Shown in pieces: positions 1-15,500 of a stretch of DNA of 64,000 nucleotides. How positions within the stretch are numbered: position 1 is the stretch's first letter; every line of letters starts with the position of its first letter. The stretch spans positions 47,390,425 to 47,454,424 of the forward strand of contig CM076266.1 in NCBI GenBank assembly GCA_038380795.1, read 5' to 3'. A program made the translations under genes and the position numbers. The notes below the pieces were generated by a model. It did no database searches. It had not been told where the DNA came from and was given only the letters and a program-made list of their open reading frames with translations. The DNA comes from Pyrocephalus nanus. Lineage: Eukaryota; Chordata; Aves; Passeriformes; Tyrannidae.

Positions 1-435
1 ATTGCTTTAGTGGTAATTTGTTCACTAAGATGTGGGACACTAGTAGAAAAAAACCCTACATTTGGCTTAGTTTTGTGTCTCTCTCAAATTCTTTGCAACA
101 GGTGAATACTATTCTTATTCATACAGTTTTTTTCATCACAAACAGAGAAGCAATCAAGAGTGGAGATCAGAGCTGCATTATGTACCATTTAATTTTTATG
201 ATCCAATTTTCTTGTAACCTTTGCAATGAACTGAAAGAGTGCTGATGTTTTCATCTACAGCTGACTGAACAGAAAAATATTTTAGTGAGTAGATAGGTAG
301 GGCTGTACAGAAAAACACAGCTGAAATATCTCCAGATGAAGATTTCATTTCCTAAAGTATTTTCTAAACAAGAGCTTCAGAAAACTTATTAAATATTTAC
401 AAACCTGATTATACTAGGTTATAGTAGGTACGTAC
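1..435. other. CASD1 intron sequence at left edge
   Basis: AT-rich sequence left of exon 15. No segment on the minus strand resembles the next expected CASD1 coding segment, so the remaining exons are outside the window. No repeat was recognised. Confidence 0.7.
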
Positions 436-576
436 CAAAAAGGAGACAACTGAAATAAATAATAAAACATTGGAAACTCTGTTGGAGAAAAGGGGATCTC
501 CTTTTCCTTCTGATATCATCTGATGTTTCTGCAATGCCAGATAAATAAAAGCAAACAGCATCCCATGAAAAACCAC
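436..576 (-). CDS. CASD1: CASD1 exon 15 (last one in window)
   Basis: A 141-bp, phase-0 exon encoding residues 607-653, from [17 protein letters not shown] to [10 protein letters not shown] chose the donor TTG|GTACGT; a second GTACC three bases downstream would add one codon pair, but the human exon junction falls after the leucine. Positions 1-435 are the following intron, and I see no further exon there. Confidence 0.93.
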
Positions 577-3500
577 CTGTAAAAGACAAACAGAATGCAA
601 TGAGTATTTCATAGCCTTTAGAAGTACTTCAGGTACAAACTCTTAATAGAAATGCTGTAAGATAAACTATTTTTAAAGCTACATTTCAAAAGGTCCTTTC
701 CCAGATTTACTGAAGCAAACAGACTTTCTACACCACGTAGTCATAAACTGCATTTTTAACTACAAAAGCTACAAACTATAAAAAACAACTTTTGCTAATG
801 CTTCAGAGAGCATTAAAGACAAGACAATGCAATTTCAAGAAGCTTTCAAGTACCTACTATCCCCTCTGCAATCTATGCCAGCATTGAAAAAGGCTTTCTC
901 TGGGGAAAAACCACGAGTGTCTGGCTTTCTCCCAAGCTGGCAGGTGAAAACATTCAAGAAGCAGGACAAGTGCTTCCCCTTCTCACAGACACAATTCTTC
1001 AACGGAGCATTCTGCAATCTTATGCCAAGTTCTCATTAGCTGTCAGCACGAGGCTGTTTCAGGCCCACGTGGTGCTTCTCTTCTGTGTTTATTTTGAACC
1101 TTCCTCTTCAGTACCACCCCAGAACACACACACTGTTCACAGCAACAAGCTCTGAGCCCAAAACAGCATGTCCTGCTGCTGGGGGCAGCCCAGGGTGTGA
1201 CAACAGTGTGCTCCCCAAATTCCAGCTACTGAAGAGCCCCAGAGGGAAAAGTACGTGAGTGATCCCGTTAAGGGTAAGTTTAGTAGATAAATGCTCCATC
1301 TTAGATACTGCACTTACCTTTATCAAGAAAGCAAAAGAAAAAAAACCACGTCTCCCTGTTCTATTCCCCCACACTGTAGCGTCAGTAACTGGGAAAAAAA
1401 GCACTTTCCCCCGGAGAACGATTAAAAAATATGTGAAAGAATAGTTTGGTTTGGGCATCCAGACCCTGATTTTAATGTAATCTTAAAAGAAATATATCCT
1501 TAATTGATACAACCTGCAAAAAGTATTACTAAGAAAACTACCACAATAGCCTGAAGTGCTACAGGTGTTAAATTTTCACAGTAAAATTTCTGAGATAAAA
1601 CAAATCTAGGACACTTCATGACTTTAGTTTTTAAATCCAGAAACAAATAAATCAACCTCCACCTTTTAAGCAAGGCTTTGACAGACATTTGCGGAACTAA
1701 GATGAATGCAGCTTAGTCTTTTATTAAACACTGGGGAAAACTCCTGTTTTCTCTGGAGTAAAGGAAAACAACCCTCCCTCCTCCACCCCAGTTAAAACAT
1801 ACACTTAAAAGACCAGTATAAATTTATGCAAATGTTACATACATAGCGATCCAGCTTCCACCTAAACCACCATTCATAGACATTCCCATTCAGTTCAAAG
1901 CACTTGGACAATGGCCAAAATGAAAATATCTTCTCAAATGTACCCTGTAAAAGATAAACATGGCAAAGGCTTTAACATGGGTGTCAATTGTATTTACTAA
2001 ATTTAAATGAATACGCTGTCTTTAGTATTATTCCATCCCTATTTCAATGGATACGTGGCATTAGCAAAATAACAGGATTCCTTAGAAGTCTTTCCCTACA
2101 AAAAATAAAAAGGAACAAGGAAAGGAAAACAAAAAAACTTCTTCACGTGAGAGAGGGTTTCAGTTTTGCCTCCCATAAAGGTATTGGCACATCTTCCATT
2201 TTGTAGTGATGGCCAAAAGGGAGAGATCCACTGATAAGCTGCAATAACAAAAACACTCTACAGACAACTACAGTTCAACAGGCTTAGAACCAGTGAGGGA
2301 TTAAAACCACACAAACTCCCCTGTAAGGGGACCAAATCTGCCCTGATTTCTGTCAGCTGTACTTACTGCATGCAGTAAGTCCCGCATTTAGCCTGCAATC
2401 CAGGTTTTGATGAGGTACCAAAGCCAACACTAGAACTCTCAGAGACACAGATCTTCACTGTCATCATATCACCTTATGTATCATCATATGCTGCCAAATA
2501 CCAGGAACTTTAGGCACATCAAAAAAACCCACCCCAAAACCAAAGCATAGACCTTTGTATTTATTACATTTGCAGTAGTAGTACACAGAAAATGTGTCAA
2601 GATAACAAACCAATGAGTAAGATACAGAATTGAGTTTTTTTCCAGCATCCACACCAATTCAAATATGAAAAGAAACCAAAAGGTTCTTTTTTCTTTTTTA
2701 ATTCTATATTTATGATACTGGAGCAAATATACAAGTTATGAGCACATTAAAAAGTAGAAACAGGCAATAATATACTCTAAGGTCATTAAGGATAAAAATA
2801 GTCAAGATTTACAAACCTGAGAATATGACAGAAAATATATACATGTCAGTAAGCAAATCAGTTTCAGCAGTAAACCAAAGTGCCATAGGCAGTTCCCTGA
2901 GGAAGAAATAAATTAATCATTATACTGTCATTAATTTTTCAATAGCAAAACCCAGGACACATTAAATAATAATTGCCAATTATTTAGTGTAGCTGTGCTT
3001 CGTAATAGATCCATTCATAAATAAATGTTTAAATATTACCATCAATATTTTATGGCTATTTACATTTAAATTTTACTTTAACCAATTAAAATAAACATTC
3101 ACAGCAATTAACAACCTATTAGCCCTAAATTAAGCCTTGTGTCTAAGACAGGGACAACATACATACAGAAAGATGAGAATTTAGGTGTTCAGACAGAAAC
3201 TGTATTTTAAAACCTCTGCTTTCCCGAACACTCTGCACAGGCAGTCCTTACTCCAGGTGAATGTAAATAAATAAACACATAAAAACACTCAACAGCTTTT
3301 GTCATGTGAAACAAATAGAGAAAATATTATTAAACTTTGAGGTACTGGTTGTACTCCAAAGATCAACTGCAGATTATTACGGACAAATATCTTGTTACAA
3401 AAAGCCTGAGAAAGTATTCCTCAAAGCTGTCAACTGATATTAAGCTCTACCTAAGCCTCCACATTGCAACAGAGATCATCTCCCTCTCCTGCCATATAAA

Positions 3501-6500
3501 TTGGCAGCTGTAAACAGGGACATAAACAACTGAAAGCCGGCATTGAAAGATTTTCTAGTTTCGCAGTACACTGTTGTCTGAAGTACACGCAAGTAATTTC
3601 TCTGTTTCTGGAATAGAAGTGCCTTTGTATTAAAAAAAAATAAAACTGAAGCTATTTGCCTTTGAGATACCTTGTAAAACTACTTTTAAGTGTATGTTTG
3701 CAGCATCTATTCCTAGTACATATTGGGTATATTTGGTATATTTCATTGTCATATCTGCAGAATATCAAATGGAGATACTCCTCCATCCATAGGGAAAGAG
3801 GATTTAAGATTTTTAAGGCTTTTAGTTCTAATATAGATGAATTAAATAATAAGCATTTATGACACGATGACAGCTTTCTCAATGAATAGCAATGTATAAA
3901 GTCAACTGAGATTTCACTTAAATTTTTATTTAAAGTATTTGTATCACAAGACATACTTCTGATAGCTGACTTAATCTAAGATACTAAGATTACAAACTCT
4001 GTGTTCTGATTTGGTCAGATATGGCAGAACTGGTGCTTAAGATGGATGAGATACATTAGCAATGCAGAACAGGAAAGTCTAAACACTCCCTGTTCACACT
4101 GTACCCATTAGCACACGACAGACACAGTCTCAGCAAGCAGAGACAGGGCAAACTATGGTTTTAATTTGCATTCAGTAATATTTCAATTCTTGATAAAACA
4201 CATTTCTGATGATCAAAAGCTATTAAAAAGTATTCTAATGTGACTGTAGCCAGAGGCAGAGTTTAGTTACCACCTGTAAACTTTTTCAACTGACACAATT
4301 CATCTATGACAAACTGTATTTCTGTGAACAGCTGTGCTGAGCTGCAAAGAGACTGAGATCTACTAACAATGTCATTTTCTGTATGATTATCATTGTAGTG
4401 ACATGCAAATGTTGACAGCAGAAAGAAAAGAAAAAAATCTTACCATTTGCTTTCTTCTGGACGATCTGAGGCCATATAGCTAAGGTGGCATAAATGATCA
4501 TAAACCAAACAGTAACTAATGGCACAAAGTAGTAGAACTGGTAAGGTCGGTCCATCACTATGCACAGTACCACAACCAAGAAATTCAGACGAAATAAAAC
4601 CTGAAGGGTATCAGAGAAGAGAAGACAGAGGATATATAAACTGGGAGGCAAAGCTGAGAGATGTAGGGGACAGGTTTCTTTAGCACTACACAAAAACATC
4701 TACATATTTACATCTCACATGCTGATTATATTTCAGTTGAAACATGGATAAGTATCTCAGGGAACATCAACAATGCAAATGTAAGACTGCAGGCTGATTA
4801 TGTGGTTCTGGACCTGTCCTACACTGGCCTGCTTGGGTAGAGATGGCAATGAAAATAAGGTTAACCAGACCTGACTATTTCCCAGGCTGAGGACCAAGTA
4901 TTCCAGTTGCTGGATGCTGTTAATGTCTCTGTTTTTACTTGCACAGCTACCTGGGCTAGCTCAGTTAAAGCGAGGTAATGCCACTACCAGCACTGCAATT
5001 AGGCTGTAGACGTACATTTAATAAGCACAATGACCTGAGTCACATGACAATGTAACACTTAACAACAACAAAAGACACATACTGAAAAAAAAATAAAAAT
5101 GTAAAGTGCTACAGTACATGCTGTAAAACCTGGGAGGGAAGCCACAAACCAAGGTATGTTTCCCAGTACCATTATGGCATGAAAATTAAACTTTCTTTAG
5201 TAATAAACGTAGGCTCCAACACACCATCTTTGGAAGCCTGCCTGGATCATTACTTATATATTAATATATATTGCAAATTGCTACTGCAGTGGAACCTCCA
5301 TTGCTATTTATTAGCAAATATTTGTCTTGGCATTTTAGAGTGTACATACTTGCATTTTTTACAGCATAAGTACTATTTATACGATTTAGGTTTGTATTAG
5401 ATAAACACTACCAATTAAACAGATCAGATTACATAGACACAACAGTGATTTTTAATGTGCAAACCTTGTTTAAGTGATCTGATATCACATTATTTAGAGA
5501 GGACGGATATATTATGGATATTTTGCTATCAGAACAAATTTCTTTATAAAAACAGTAAGTAGATATTCTTACCTGACATACTCTGTATACACCAAAGTCC
5601 CCTTTTATCCAAAAATACGAGAAGTGCCCATAACCTGTTTGGAACAGATATGCAGCAACCAGAACTCGAATGTGCATGTACACAGGCAAAAACTGTTGAG
5701 AAAAATAAAGTACCTTTTATAAATGGCCACGTAAAATGCTTTTGGATTTCCTTTCCCTGCCTCTATTTTATGCCTTTTCTGCATTGCAGCAAATCAGATT
5801 TAACTAAAAAGAAACCTTATGGTACATTTCCCCGTTTCCTACTATGCTCTTCTGGTGCCCTAACCTCTCTGTTAAAATCAAGTTCTTCTATTTATTGCTC
5901 TATACTTTCCATATTCTAACTACCAGTTAAGAAAGACTTAAGAAGGGTTCTTTGAAAGTTCACCTTCAGCAGTTTCAAGTTCAGAAGATAAAAAAAGAAT
6001 GTTGCTAGTAATTAAAAATAACCTAATGCAATATTATACATAGAGGAAACAAGTAGATTTTTTCAATGGTCAAGTAATATATCTAATGCTTTTATCAATC
6101 AAGTCTACACTTTAAATAGAGAGAAAAACTAATTCTGCTTATACCATGTTTAAAGCCACAGGAATTCAATTCTAACACACATTTACATTATCTTTCTTTT
6201 CAAACCACATTCCCACTAAAAAAAAATAAAAACTCAAATCACTTACAGTGCTTGCTCCAGAGATATGATAAATCAAAATAACAAGTTGCATCCAGCCCTT
6301 CCATTCATCAGTCTGTTCTCTATTTAAGACTTTAGTCTAATGCAAAACAAAACAAGAGTGTTGCTATGCCAAAAAGAACAAGGAACATGTACAAATTGAG
6401 GAGAAAAAGTTCAACACAATAAACCACCTTATGAGTAAATGGGTCTCAACTGTAAAAGTTTTCTGCCTAGTGGACACAGGTGTACCAGATCTTAACATGC

Positions 6501-9500
6501 TCTACATTCTCTTATAGCTGAGCTCTGCTTACTTCCAATTTGACCCTGTGAGAGCAGCTAAAGTGCTCACAGCCATATAGTTTTAAAAAGCTTTTGCATC
6601 CAATTCCATGCAAATGTTATATTGCTTGCAAAGGCATTTTTGAAGATGAGTTATACTGGCTTTGAAAAATTAACTTCCAATATTTAGTAATTGGTTATTT
6701 ACACACAAATTAGGAAACAACATTATAAGCTGGATGTCAACATGAACATTACCTCTTTGGTATTTTCAGTATAAAATACCCCCAAAACCAAGATATAGAC
6801 GATTGGTATGAAGAAAGATGAATGTGTGTAAAATTTATTTTCCTTCATGAAAAGATTTGCTCTGTCACATAGATAAAAATAGGTCATGATCAGACCAAGT
6901 TTGCAAAAGGAGTGTAAAAGCATCTCTAAAGTAGAAACGTTAGGCGTGCTGATGGAAGGTTTCTTCTCCTCTCCACTTTCCAAATCAGTGCATGATTTGT
7001 TCTTCCGATAATTATTCCGATGAATTAAACTGATAATTAAATATCCAATAATGGACAAAGTAAAAAAACAGAAAGCCATCTTCTGTATCAGAGTGAGAGG
7101 AGGCTGAGGCTGGCAGCAGGAGCCATCAATGGGCTTCATTATTTTATTGCAGTAGACATTCATAAGAATCATTGCATTCTGTCAAATAAATAAGCAGTTT
7201 TGTTAATTAGACTCTTTTTAATAAAAAAGTTAATATTTACATAATAAATTTTTTTCTAGATCATGCACTGACATAAAACATATGCAATTCTCCCTTATCA
7301 TTACAAAGATGAAATCTCACAGTTCTGCCATATACCCACTTGCATTCAACAGTCCAGTCAAAACACCTCTTCCGAACAAAAAACACTTGAGCTTCTAGAG
7401 GTAAGCAAAAACTCCTAATCTTAGAAGAGAAGTGTTTTCTCTACTGGCTGTAAGAAGAAATATAAAGAGCTAAATGGACTATAAATTAAAAACTGCTCAA
7501 AAGCTTGGGTCCTAAAGCGGCACGGTAATGCAAGTTTCTAAAACATGACAATGAGATTGAAACCTGTGGGGAGATGATAGTTCATCAAGTACTTTAAAGC
7601 AACTGAAACCTGCAAAGGAGCAGAACCAGACGTGACACAACAGGAGAGCTCTTTCACAAGAAGAGCAGACTGACAACACTCGGAGGGGCTAACTTCATGC
7701 ATATACATATTGGTAAGTTAAGGAGCAGAAATAAAGTCGGAGGCACTCCATGCAACCAGAAAGGCATATATTGTGTGTTTTCTTATCTTCTTCATCCTCC
7801 TTACCAACCAAAATTTTCTGGACAGACAGGGGAAAATTTAAGACTTACTTCTTAGTACTGCTTTACAACTCATTATCACCTTAACTCATTTTTGCACATG
7901 AAGGCATGAAGTTTGCACTCAGGATCTAAAAGATTTAGTGGATTAACAGCTATTTTAAAATTGGTACACACTAATGTGTTTTTTAAAATTTCTGTAAAAC
8001 TGCACGTCCGCCTACTGGGATTTTCTGAACAAAATTTTCTGATGAATTTCCTTGTTATATTCATACTGTTTGCCACTGAAGAACATTCACTTCAAATCTT
8101 GTTTTACTATTATTACTTTTTAATGTTAACCAGTGATAAAAAACACTTACTGTATCTCTGCTTGATTCAGGGAGATGCAGGCCATCCGCAGACTTCATGA
8201 TAGTTTCTTGTGCTATCAGTTTTGATACACTGAACACTTTAACTTTAGTTTTGGAATTTCGGGAGCTGCTGTTTAGAATACGAACAGCTGCTTCATTATA
8301 AGCATCTATTTTCTCATTAGTGATCATTTTCCGACTTTCACTCAGCATTTCTTCATAAACAGGATCTGAATTTCAAAGGACGAGGAATGAGTACATTAAT
8401 CTTCTGTTTGTCAAAGACATTTGCTTAGGTCAAGTTGTACAGGCTGCTTTCATTTAGGTGGTTACAACTGCTTAATGGTACAAAAAATGTACAGCAAGGA
8501 ATAAATGACTGCTACAATTACTACAGTTGTTCATGATTAAATGTTCTTATAACCATTGCCTAGTCATGCATACATATTTATAGATTAGAAAGCCCTGGCC
8601 AGACACAAATGCCTGTTTAATTTCCCCAAACCTATGAAAAGCATATAATGCTGGAGTGCAGAGCTGCTTATTCCTTCTCTCAGTACTGAAATCCCCCAAG
8701 AAAAGTCTCCAAAGGAAAGAGGACAGAAGACGAGCAGCAGAATAAACATATAGAAAAAAAATAAAAAACTCTCTCAAATCCTCTATTTTCTGTGGAAAAA
8801 AAAAGCTTCTCATTTCTCTAAGTCACACTCCATAAGCACATTCCACTTGCTTCTGTTGATTCCAGTTTGATAGCAGAATCTCAGTTTTACCAAAAAATGG
8901 ACAACATAGTTGCCTACAGGCTTTAGAAATTATGTAAAGCTATATGGGACTCTAGATCAAAAGGTCAGATGGAGACCAATAAATTGCTATGAAAAGCTGC
9001 TGATGGGACATACCCTATGAGATGCAAGTTGATTTACTTTGGCTAACTCATGCATACTTTTGGACAATCAATGTCTAGACAACTCTGTACAGACTGCTTC
9101 TCCTCTCACTTGTTTCATGAAAGAGCTCAGAGATTACTCAAATGGACTAGATCCTTAGCAATGGAATAGTGGGACACGTCTGACAGCTAATTGCTTCTGT
9201 TATAAACATGGTTTTGGAAGGAATGTGAGAAGAATAATTTACCTCTAGAACCATCTTTGATAGGAACTTGGATGTGACTGCTGGGTATATTGCTATCAGG
9301 GCTCAAAATGTGCCTACTTTTTTAACTGAGGTGATGATAATCTAAAATGCTGTGCTCTGTAGTAGAGAAACCAGTTCTCGCTATGAGATCATTGTTCAGC
9401 GTCAGGGACATAATTTAGTTTTATTGAAGAAAAGCAAAAGAATGTAAGCTTAGTGCCATGATAAAAATCTCACTGACTTATATTGTGAACCATGATTTCT

Positions 9501-12500
9501 GATCTCAGTGCACAGAAGCAAGTTTCATTCTACACACCTAAATTCTCTGTATTCTCCAGTCTATTCATTCTGGACACACACAGAGGATGCACTTGTTGAA
9601 CCTCTCCTATTATTAATATAATTTGAAAATTTAATAGAACAAAATCACAGGAATACTGCTATTTCATTTGCTTGTGTTCTTGACTCCCAGGAGGTATGTG
9701 TGGAGCACAGCATAGAGAGAATAGACATGGCACACTGAGTCTCAGAGTAAGCTAACAAAGAATTAAGGGTTCATAAGGCAAAAGCTCTTCCTGAGAGAGC
9801 TTTGGAATCTCCATCACTAGTAGCAGCTAGTTAGGTATCAGCAAGTTAAGACTTAAAGAAAAGCCAGACAAATTCAAAAAACACCCTTTTAAATCTGCAA
9901 GTAAGCAGTATGGACTAACTTCTCCATATCCTACAAGATAATGATTCAACAGACAGTGATGGTACAAATTGTTACCTACTGTTCATTACTTTACCTTGTA
10001 AGACCCAGTAAACATCACTACTTTTTGCTAATTTTTCCAAAAGAGGTGCAATTGAAGTGATATTGATTTTATATTGTGCAAGGGCTTCGTTGCTGCCATT
10101 GTGAATCTTGATAGACCACTGAAGAAATAAAGAAATAGATTCAAAACCTGTATGTCTGAAGACCCTTAATTAACTTAATTAATCCCTTGCTCTGTTAGTA
10201 TCTATTTTTCATTATCTCTATATAGCTAGATTTCCTTAGTTTTCTATTCAAAAGTGCTAAAAAATCTGTTTCTGACCAAGTAGGTAATTACATTCAAACA
10301 GATCATTTAAATGCAGGGTATATAACATTCAATTTAGGTACATTTGACTTTTCATAAATTAAATTACACAAGATGTTTTAATTCACTCTCCTGATTTTAA
10401 TCAACAATGAAGTAGCAAAGCCAGTCTCATTCTCTAAAAATCATGTCCAATTTGGTCAATTCTACTCTAGGAAAAATGACCATAGCAAGAGATGCATGCA
10501 AACAAAACTTGATGGTGGTATGAAGTTCCAACATTTCCATCTGTTTTGCAGATACCCACAGAGATAAAAAAAAAAAAAAAAAATGACTGGGAGAATGATA
10601 TAGCCACACTAGAATTTCTCCTAACTTCTGAAAAGAATTTTCCACACTGCAGAAAAAATGGATTTAGCATTTTTTTTTAAGTATTACTGTATCTATACTG
10701 ATTTAGCAAAAATATGGAAAAAAAAACCCTCAAACCAATTAGCCTAAATGTAGTAAACTCTCAGTTATTTATAAATATCTACACAAAAATTTTGATGTAA
10801 GCTACTGATTAACACTCTTCGTCAGAATATTACTGAATATAAATTAATACTTCACGAAACCAAATAACATGCAGCTGCTCTGAGAACTCACACACTGAAA
10901 AAAAAAAAAAAGGCAGTTTCTTTCTCCCAGTAGCTAAATCTTTACTTGTGAAACACCTACAGTATTTATCAGACAGTTAAAACAGCATATTCCATTCAGT
11001 AGAAAGTCAGGAATTAAGAAGCAGGGCACTATAGTGACAATCTCAGAGTAGCTCCTTTTCCCAAAATAAGCAAGCAACTGAGTTTTGTATGAGCTGGAGT
11101 TTCTCCAGCTTGTAAGACTTTACTTCTATTTATAAACTGTTACACAGTTGACATCTTAAGACAGACATGTCCAGGCCAAAGCAGCATGACCAAACTGAGA
11201 GCTAAGTTAAAAGATAAAAGGAAGTTTCAAAATGCTGACAAGTCCAAGAGAACACACCAGTTTAATCTAGCAGCAGGTTACCACACCAGTGTCAGCTGTG
11301 GGGAGGTTGCTGATGTATCTGCTTTTTGAACCTTCTATTTTTTTTGCAAGATCCTTAAAATAGGGGATGTTTATCTTTCTTCCATCTAGATTACTAATAT
11401 TTTGTGTAAAATATATGGTGTTAAGAAGAGCTGAGCCTAACATGCATATTGTTAGTTTGTATCTCCTGCTGTCCATAAAGGACAAGCAGCAATGGCTAAC
11501 GTATTACATATTCTAGGCTTACTATGATTCCTAGAGCTCAAATATTTATGTGAATCCTAAAAAATATGGGAATTTAGGGGTTCACCTAAAGGCAAAAGAG
11601 AATTCCTGATCTCTCAGGAAATGTGTGGAGGTCTCCATACACACGTGACCTTCCCTTAAAATTGAGTGCATTCACCCTTAAGATTGGCATGCCCGGAAGC
11701 TTACAGACTGGTAGAATGCCTAAAGTGTCTCCAAATAAAACTGCTTTCAAAGGATTTTATTTAAAATTGAACACATTTTCCCCTCTTTATGTTTCAGCTG
11801 GTACGAAAATGTAATAGCTAATCCCTTTCAAATTCCAATTCTCAAATATTTGCAAGTAAGGGATATTAATCATGGAAATAATGAGATAGGCATTTGTTCA
11901 ACTCTTGATTCCCAGTACCAGTGAACTACTAGAGCAGAATATGTAGGAGGGGCTGTTAAATTCCATCCCTGGAAGTTTTAAAGAATTGGTTGACTCTTGC
12001 AAAGTGCAACACACGTATAACTGATCCTGCCTTGTGACAAAATGATGGGTTAGGAGGCCTCTTCTGGTCCTTGTCAGCCTTGTTTTCTGTGACACTGCAG
12101 CATATAGCAGTGGTGGAAACTTCCAGTGGAAGAAGATTCAGGAACCGCAATCTCTTTGGTTATTGAATTATTTATTTTTATCCATATAAATCTAAAGGAA
12201 ATATGTGTGATCAAAAAGACCATTCCAGATCGGACCACACTCAAAAGTGGTATTTTGTGACCGAAAACAGTTAATTACAAATGTATCTTAGTATGCAAAC
12301 ACTTTCATTTAAAATTTTAAATTAAAAAACTGATTTTAATTAGAGCTTTTTTATTACTAGGTTAAAGTTTGCCAATGTTTATTAACCAGTATTGCTGACA
12401 AAAAGCAAGTACTGTACCTCACACAGCTACAATAAAATACACCTTATATTTTAAAACTACTTGTAACAGCAAATTCACTGTGAGTAGACTTTTTATTATA

Positions 12501-15500
12501 AATCGGGTTTAACAACTTAATCTTGTAACCAACTTGAGAGCATTAATGTTATCCTCCAAGAACTTCCCTCTTTACTAAAATGCCCCATATATGTCTAACT
12601 TACCGTGGCAGCTCCTACTACAATTATATGAGGTTTTGCCACAGAACCCTAAGACACAAAAGTAAAAAGGAATTAGTTTAAAAATATTCACAAATTATAA
12701 CTATTATTACAATTCATATCTTAATTAACTGTGACTCGCTTGTCCATCAGCTAATGGTTACAAAAGAGTAGACTGCAGACGTATGACAGAGAACATCAAC
12801 TTGTGATATACCTGAATTTTCACAAAATAGCATCTGCAAAAGCGTGAAGTATCAATAAGCACTTAAAATCATTACTAATTTAGTTGAGTATTTTTCTTTA
12901 AAAGCTATTTAAACTTCTTCTCCTAAGGTCAAGTAATCTGTATATCACACTACTGAAGTACTTTTTATCTCAGTCTCTCTCAGCAATGTCACACATCTGT
13001 TGTATGACTGAGGTGACCAGCTGTTGCCCCAGAGGTCTGACAGTTCTATCCAGGACAAGGACTAGCATATGGACTCAAACAGAAGAGCAGAAGGAAACAG
13101 TCCTGACCACTCCAGTATGAGTTTTGCTCTGGTATAGCAAGGGCTTAGCACCACTCATTTTTTGGTAGTAATCATAGAAAAAGAAAATCAAATGGTAACT
13201 TCAACAATCCTGATGGAAGGTGTTGTACAAGAATGACCTACAGGATAGCAAAAGAATCATTTGGGGCTACTACTAAATAACTCCAGGCTATTTAAAGGTT
13301 AACAAAGGAAAAAAGAAAAAAAAAATTAGTTGCCAATCTGTAAACATATTACTTGTTATCAGAATTACATACAGAAAAACATGACAACCTGCATCATAAT
13401 TGAAATATCTGAAATAATTAGTAAGCTAATTGAGGGAAATATTCAAAACAAATAAAATCAAGATAACCTTGACTATGCAGATCACCTTTGCCCCTCAGTC
13501 TGAAACATGTTATGAACTAAAGGATTAAAATATTTGGTTATATTAAAGTGAAGCCATTGCAGACACAGAGGAGCTGAAACACCAGATCAGAGTGAAATCC
13601 TTTCAGCTTCTAATAGGGTGAATTAATCTGCTCCGAGGAAGAAGGGTTTTTCTGGTTGCTTTGGGGTTTTTTTGGTCCAAGTGAAGTCATCCTTGGGAGA
13701 CCAGAAGATACCCAGAAACATACATGCTAGTAAACTTCCTCTTTTCACTGCTTAGACTTCAAGTTTCAAGACAAACCTCAGTCCAAGATTTGATACGTTG
13801 CCTCATAGAGCCATTAACTTCTGGATACCACAGAAAATCCTGTAAGGTAAAAGCAGAGTTACTCTGTAAGTTAAAAAGCAATCGGTAGACTAAAACCAAA
13901 AAATTAAAAAAAGCAGACTAATTGCCATCAATTCAACTGTAAAGGAAAACCATTTGGCCCAAAGTGAGATTTCCCTTATAGTTAGTATGAAAAGCCTGGC
14001 ACCTTGGTCTAGCATGGAAAACAGAAAGCAAAGGCAAAAAAAAGCCAGCAATCCCATAAAACTTTTCCCTCATAAAAAATAAATTTTCATTTGTGGTTCA
14101 GAAGTTGGGCTTTCACCAAGAAGGTGATTTTTTAACATTTGCCAAATGGGATGTCCTTGGGTTTCCTATGTATTAAGGAACAAATGCAAGGTCACATTTA
14201 TAACTTATTCGTTAAAACTTGCTTTTTGTTCAATTTTCCACATTTTTACCAGCAGATTTTCTTTGCTCTTGAACATAAAATAATTGATAGCGTGAAACCA
14301 TAATTTTTTTAAAAAAATAAAACCTAACAATTTACCTTACAACTTTATAAATTATCACCTGTTTAATCTAACAGTGCCATGGCTATAAACACATTACCTA
14401 CCGGCATTCTTTCAGATGCCAGGAGTAGTGCTCAACCTTCTAGAAGTCAGTCTAGACTTTGGCTAGTACTATTATGTCTCCCGGCAAAGCCATGACTTCC
14501 TAGCATCTAGTTACTCCTCAGGTGCAGCACTATCGAATGTTCTAAAAATACATATTAAAGTGAAATGGCAGGGATTATATATGCAGAAACTATCATGAGG
14601 AAAGTTTAGAATGCAGAATGCAGAAACATTATCAGCAGAGAGGAAATGTTTATCTTCCACTTGCACAGACCTAAAGATTTTGGTACTTCACTTGAGCACT
14701 GTCAATTCATTATTTGGCAATAATGTGAACAGCCATGCAGTCCTCTGCTGAAGGACAGAAGGTCACTATGATGACTAGAAAGGGCAAAATTAAACTCTCC
14801 ACTTGTTCCCAGTAATTTTCTCTTTTGTTAATCAAGTATTTTCCACATTTAGATTATTGGGTCACAGCCATTCTGAATGTGGAAATTCATCTACCATGAC
14901 AATAATGTCAAGATCAATACTGCATCAAAACAAGGAAGCAGTAGACTCCAAATATATTCTTAACCACCCAGATATCTCAGAAAAGCCCAGACCTGCCATT
15001 TAAAATCTTGATTGTTAGGCACCTACCAAGGCTTAAGGAGTTTTGAAGATGTAATTCTGTCAGGTTAGGCCAACGCTAATCACACTGCACTGGCCCATTT
15101 GTCCTGCCTGGAGTTCTGTCCTGCCTTTTCCAGCATTCAGATAACCATATGGTGAGCCACATCAGACCTGATCAAAAAGGAATCCTACAAGGTAACTTTT
15201 AGGCTGAATTGACTCCTAAAACAACCCACTCCACAGCTGTATCAGGGATAGTTACAGCACAAACACAGGAACATACTGTGAAGAGCAACAGACTGGAGAA
15301 CAGCACAGGCTTGAAGTGCCATGGGGTTATACCCTAAAATGTTATTCTGTACCCTAAATCTTAAACTCCCTTGCAGACAACTCAGCAAATACACTGCTGC
15401 TTTGGTTTTTGTGAATAGAGAATGAGTTGTCTCCAGGGCATAAACAAAAACATGACTAGCAGAATCCCTGCACTGCTGACAGCTGTCATGGGGAGCAAAG

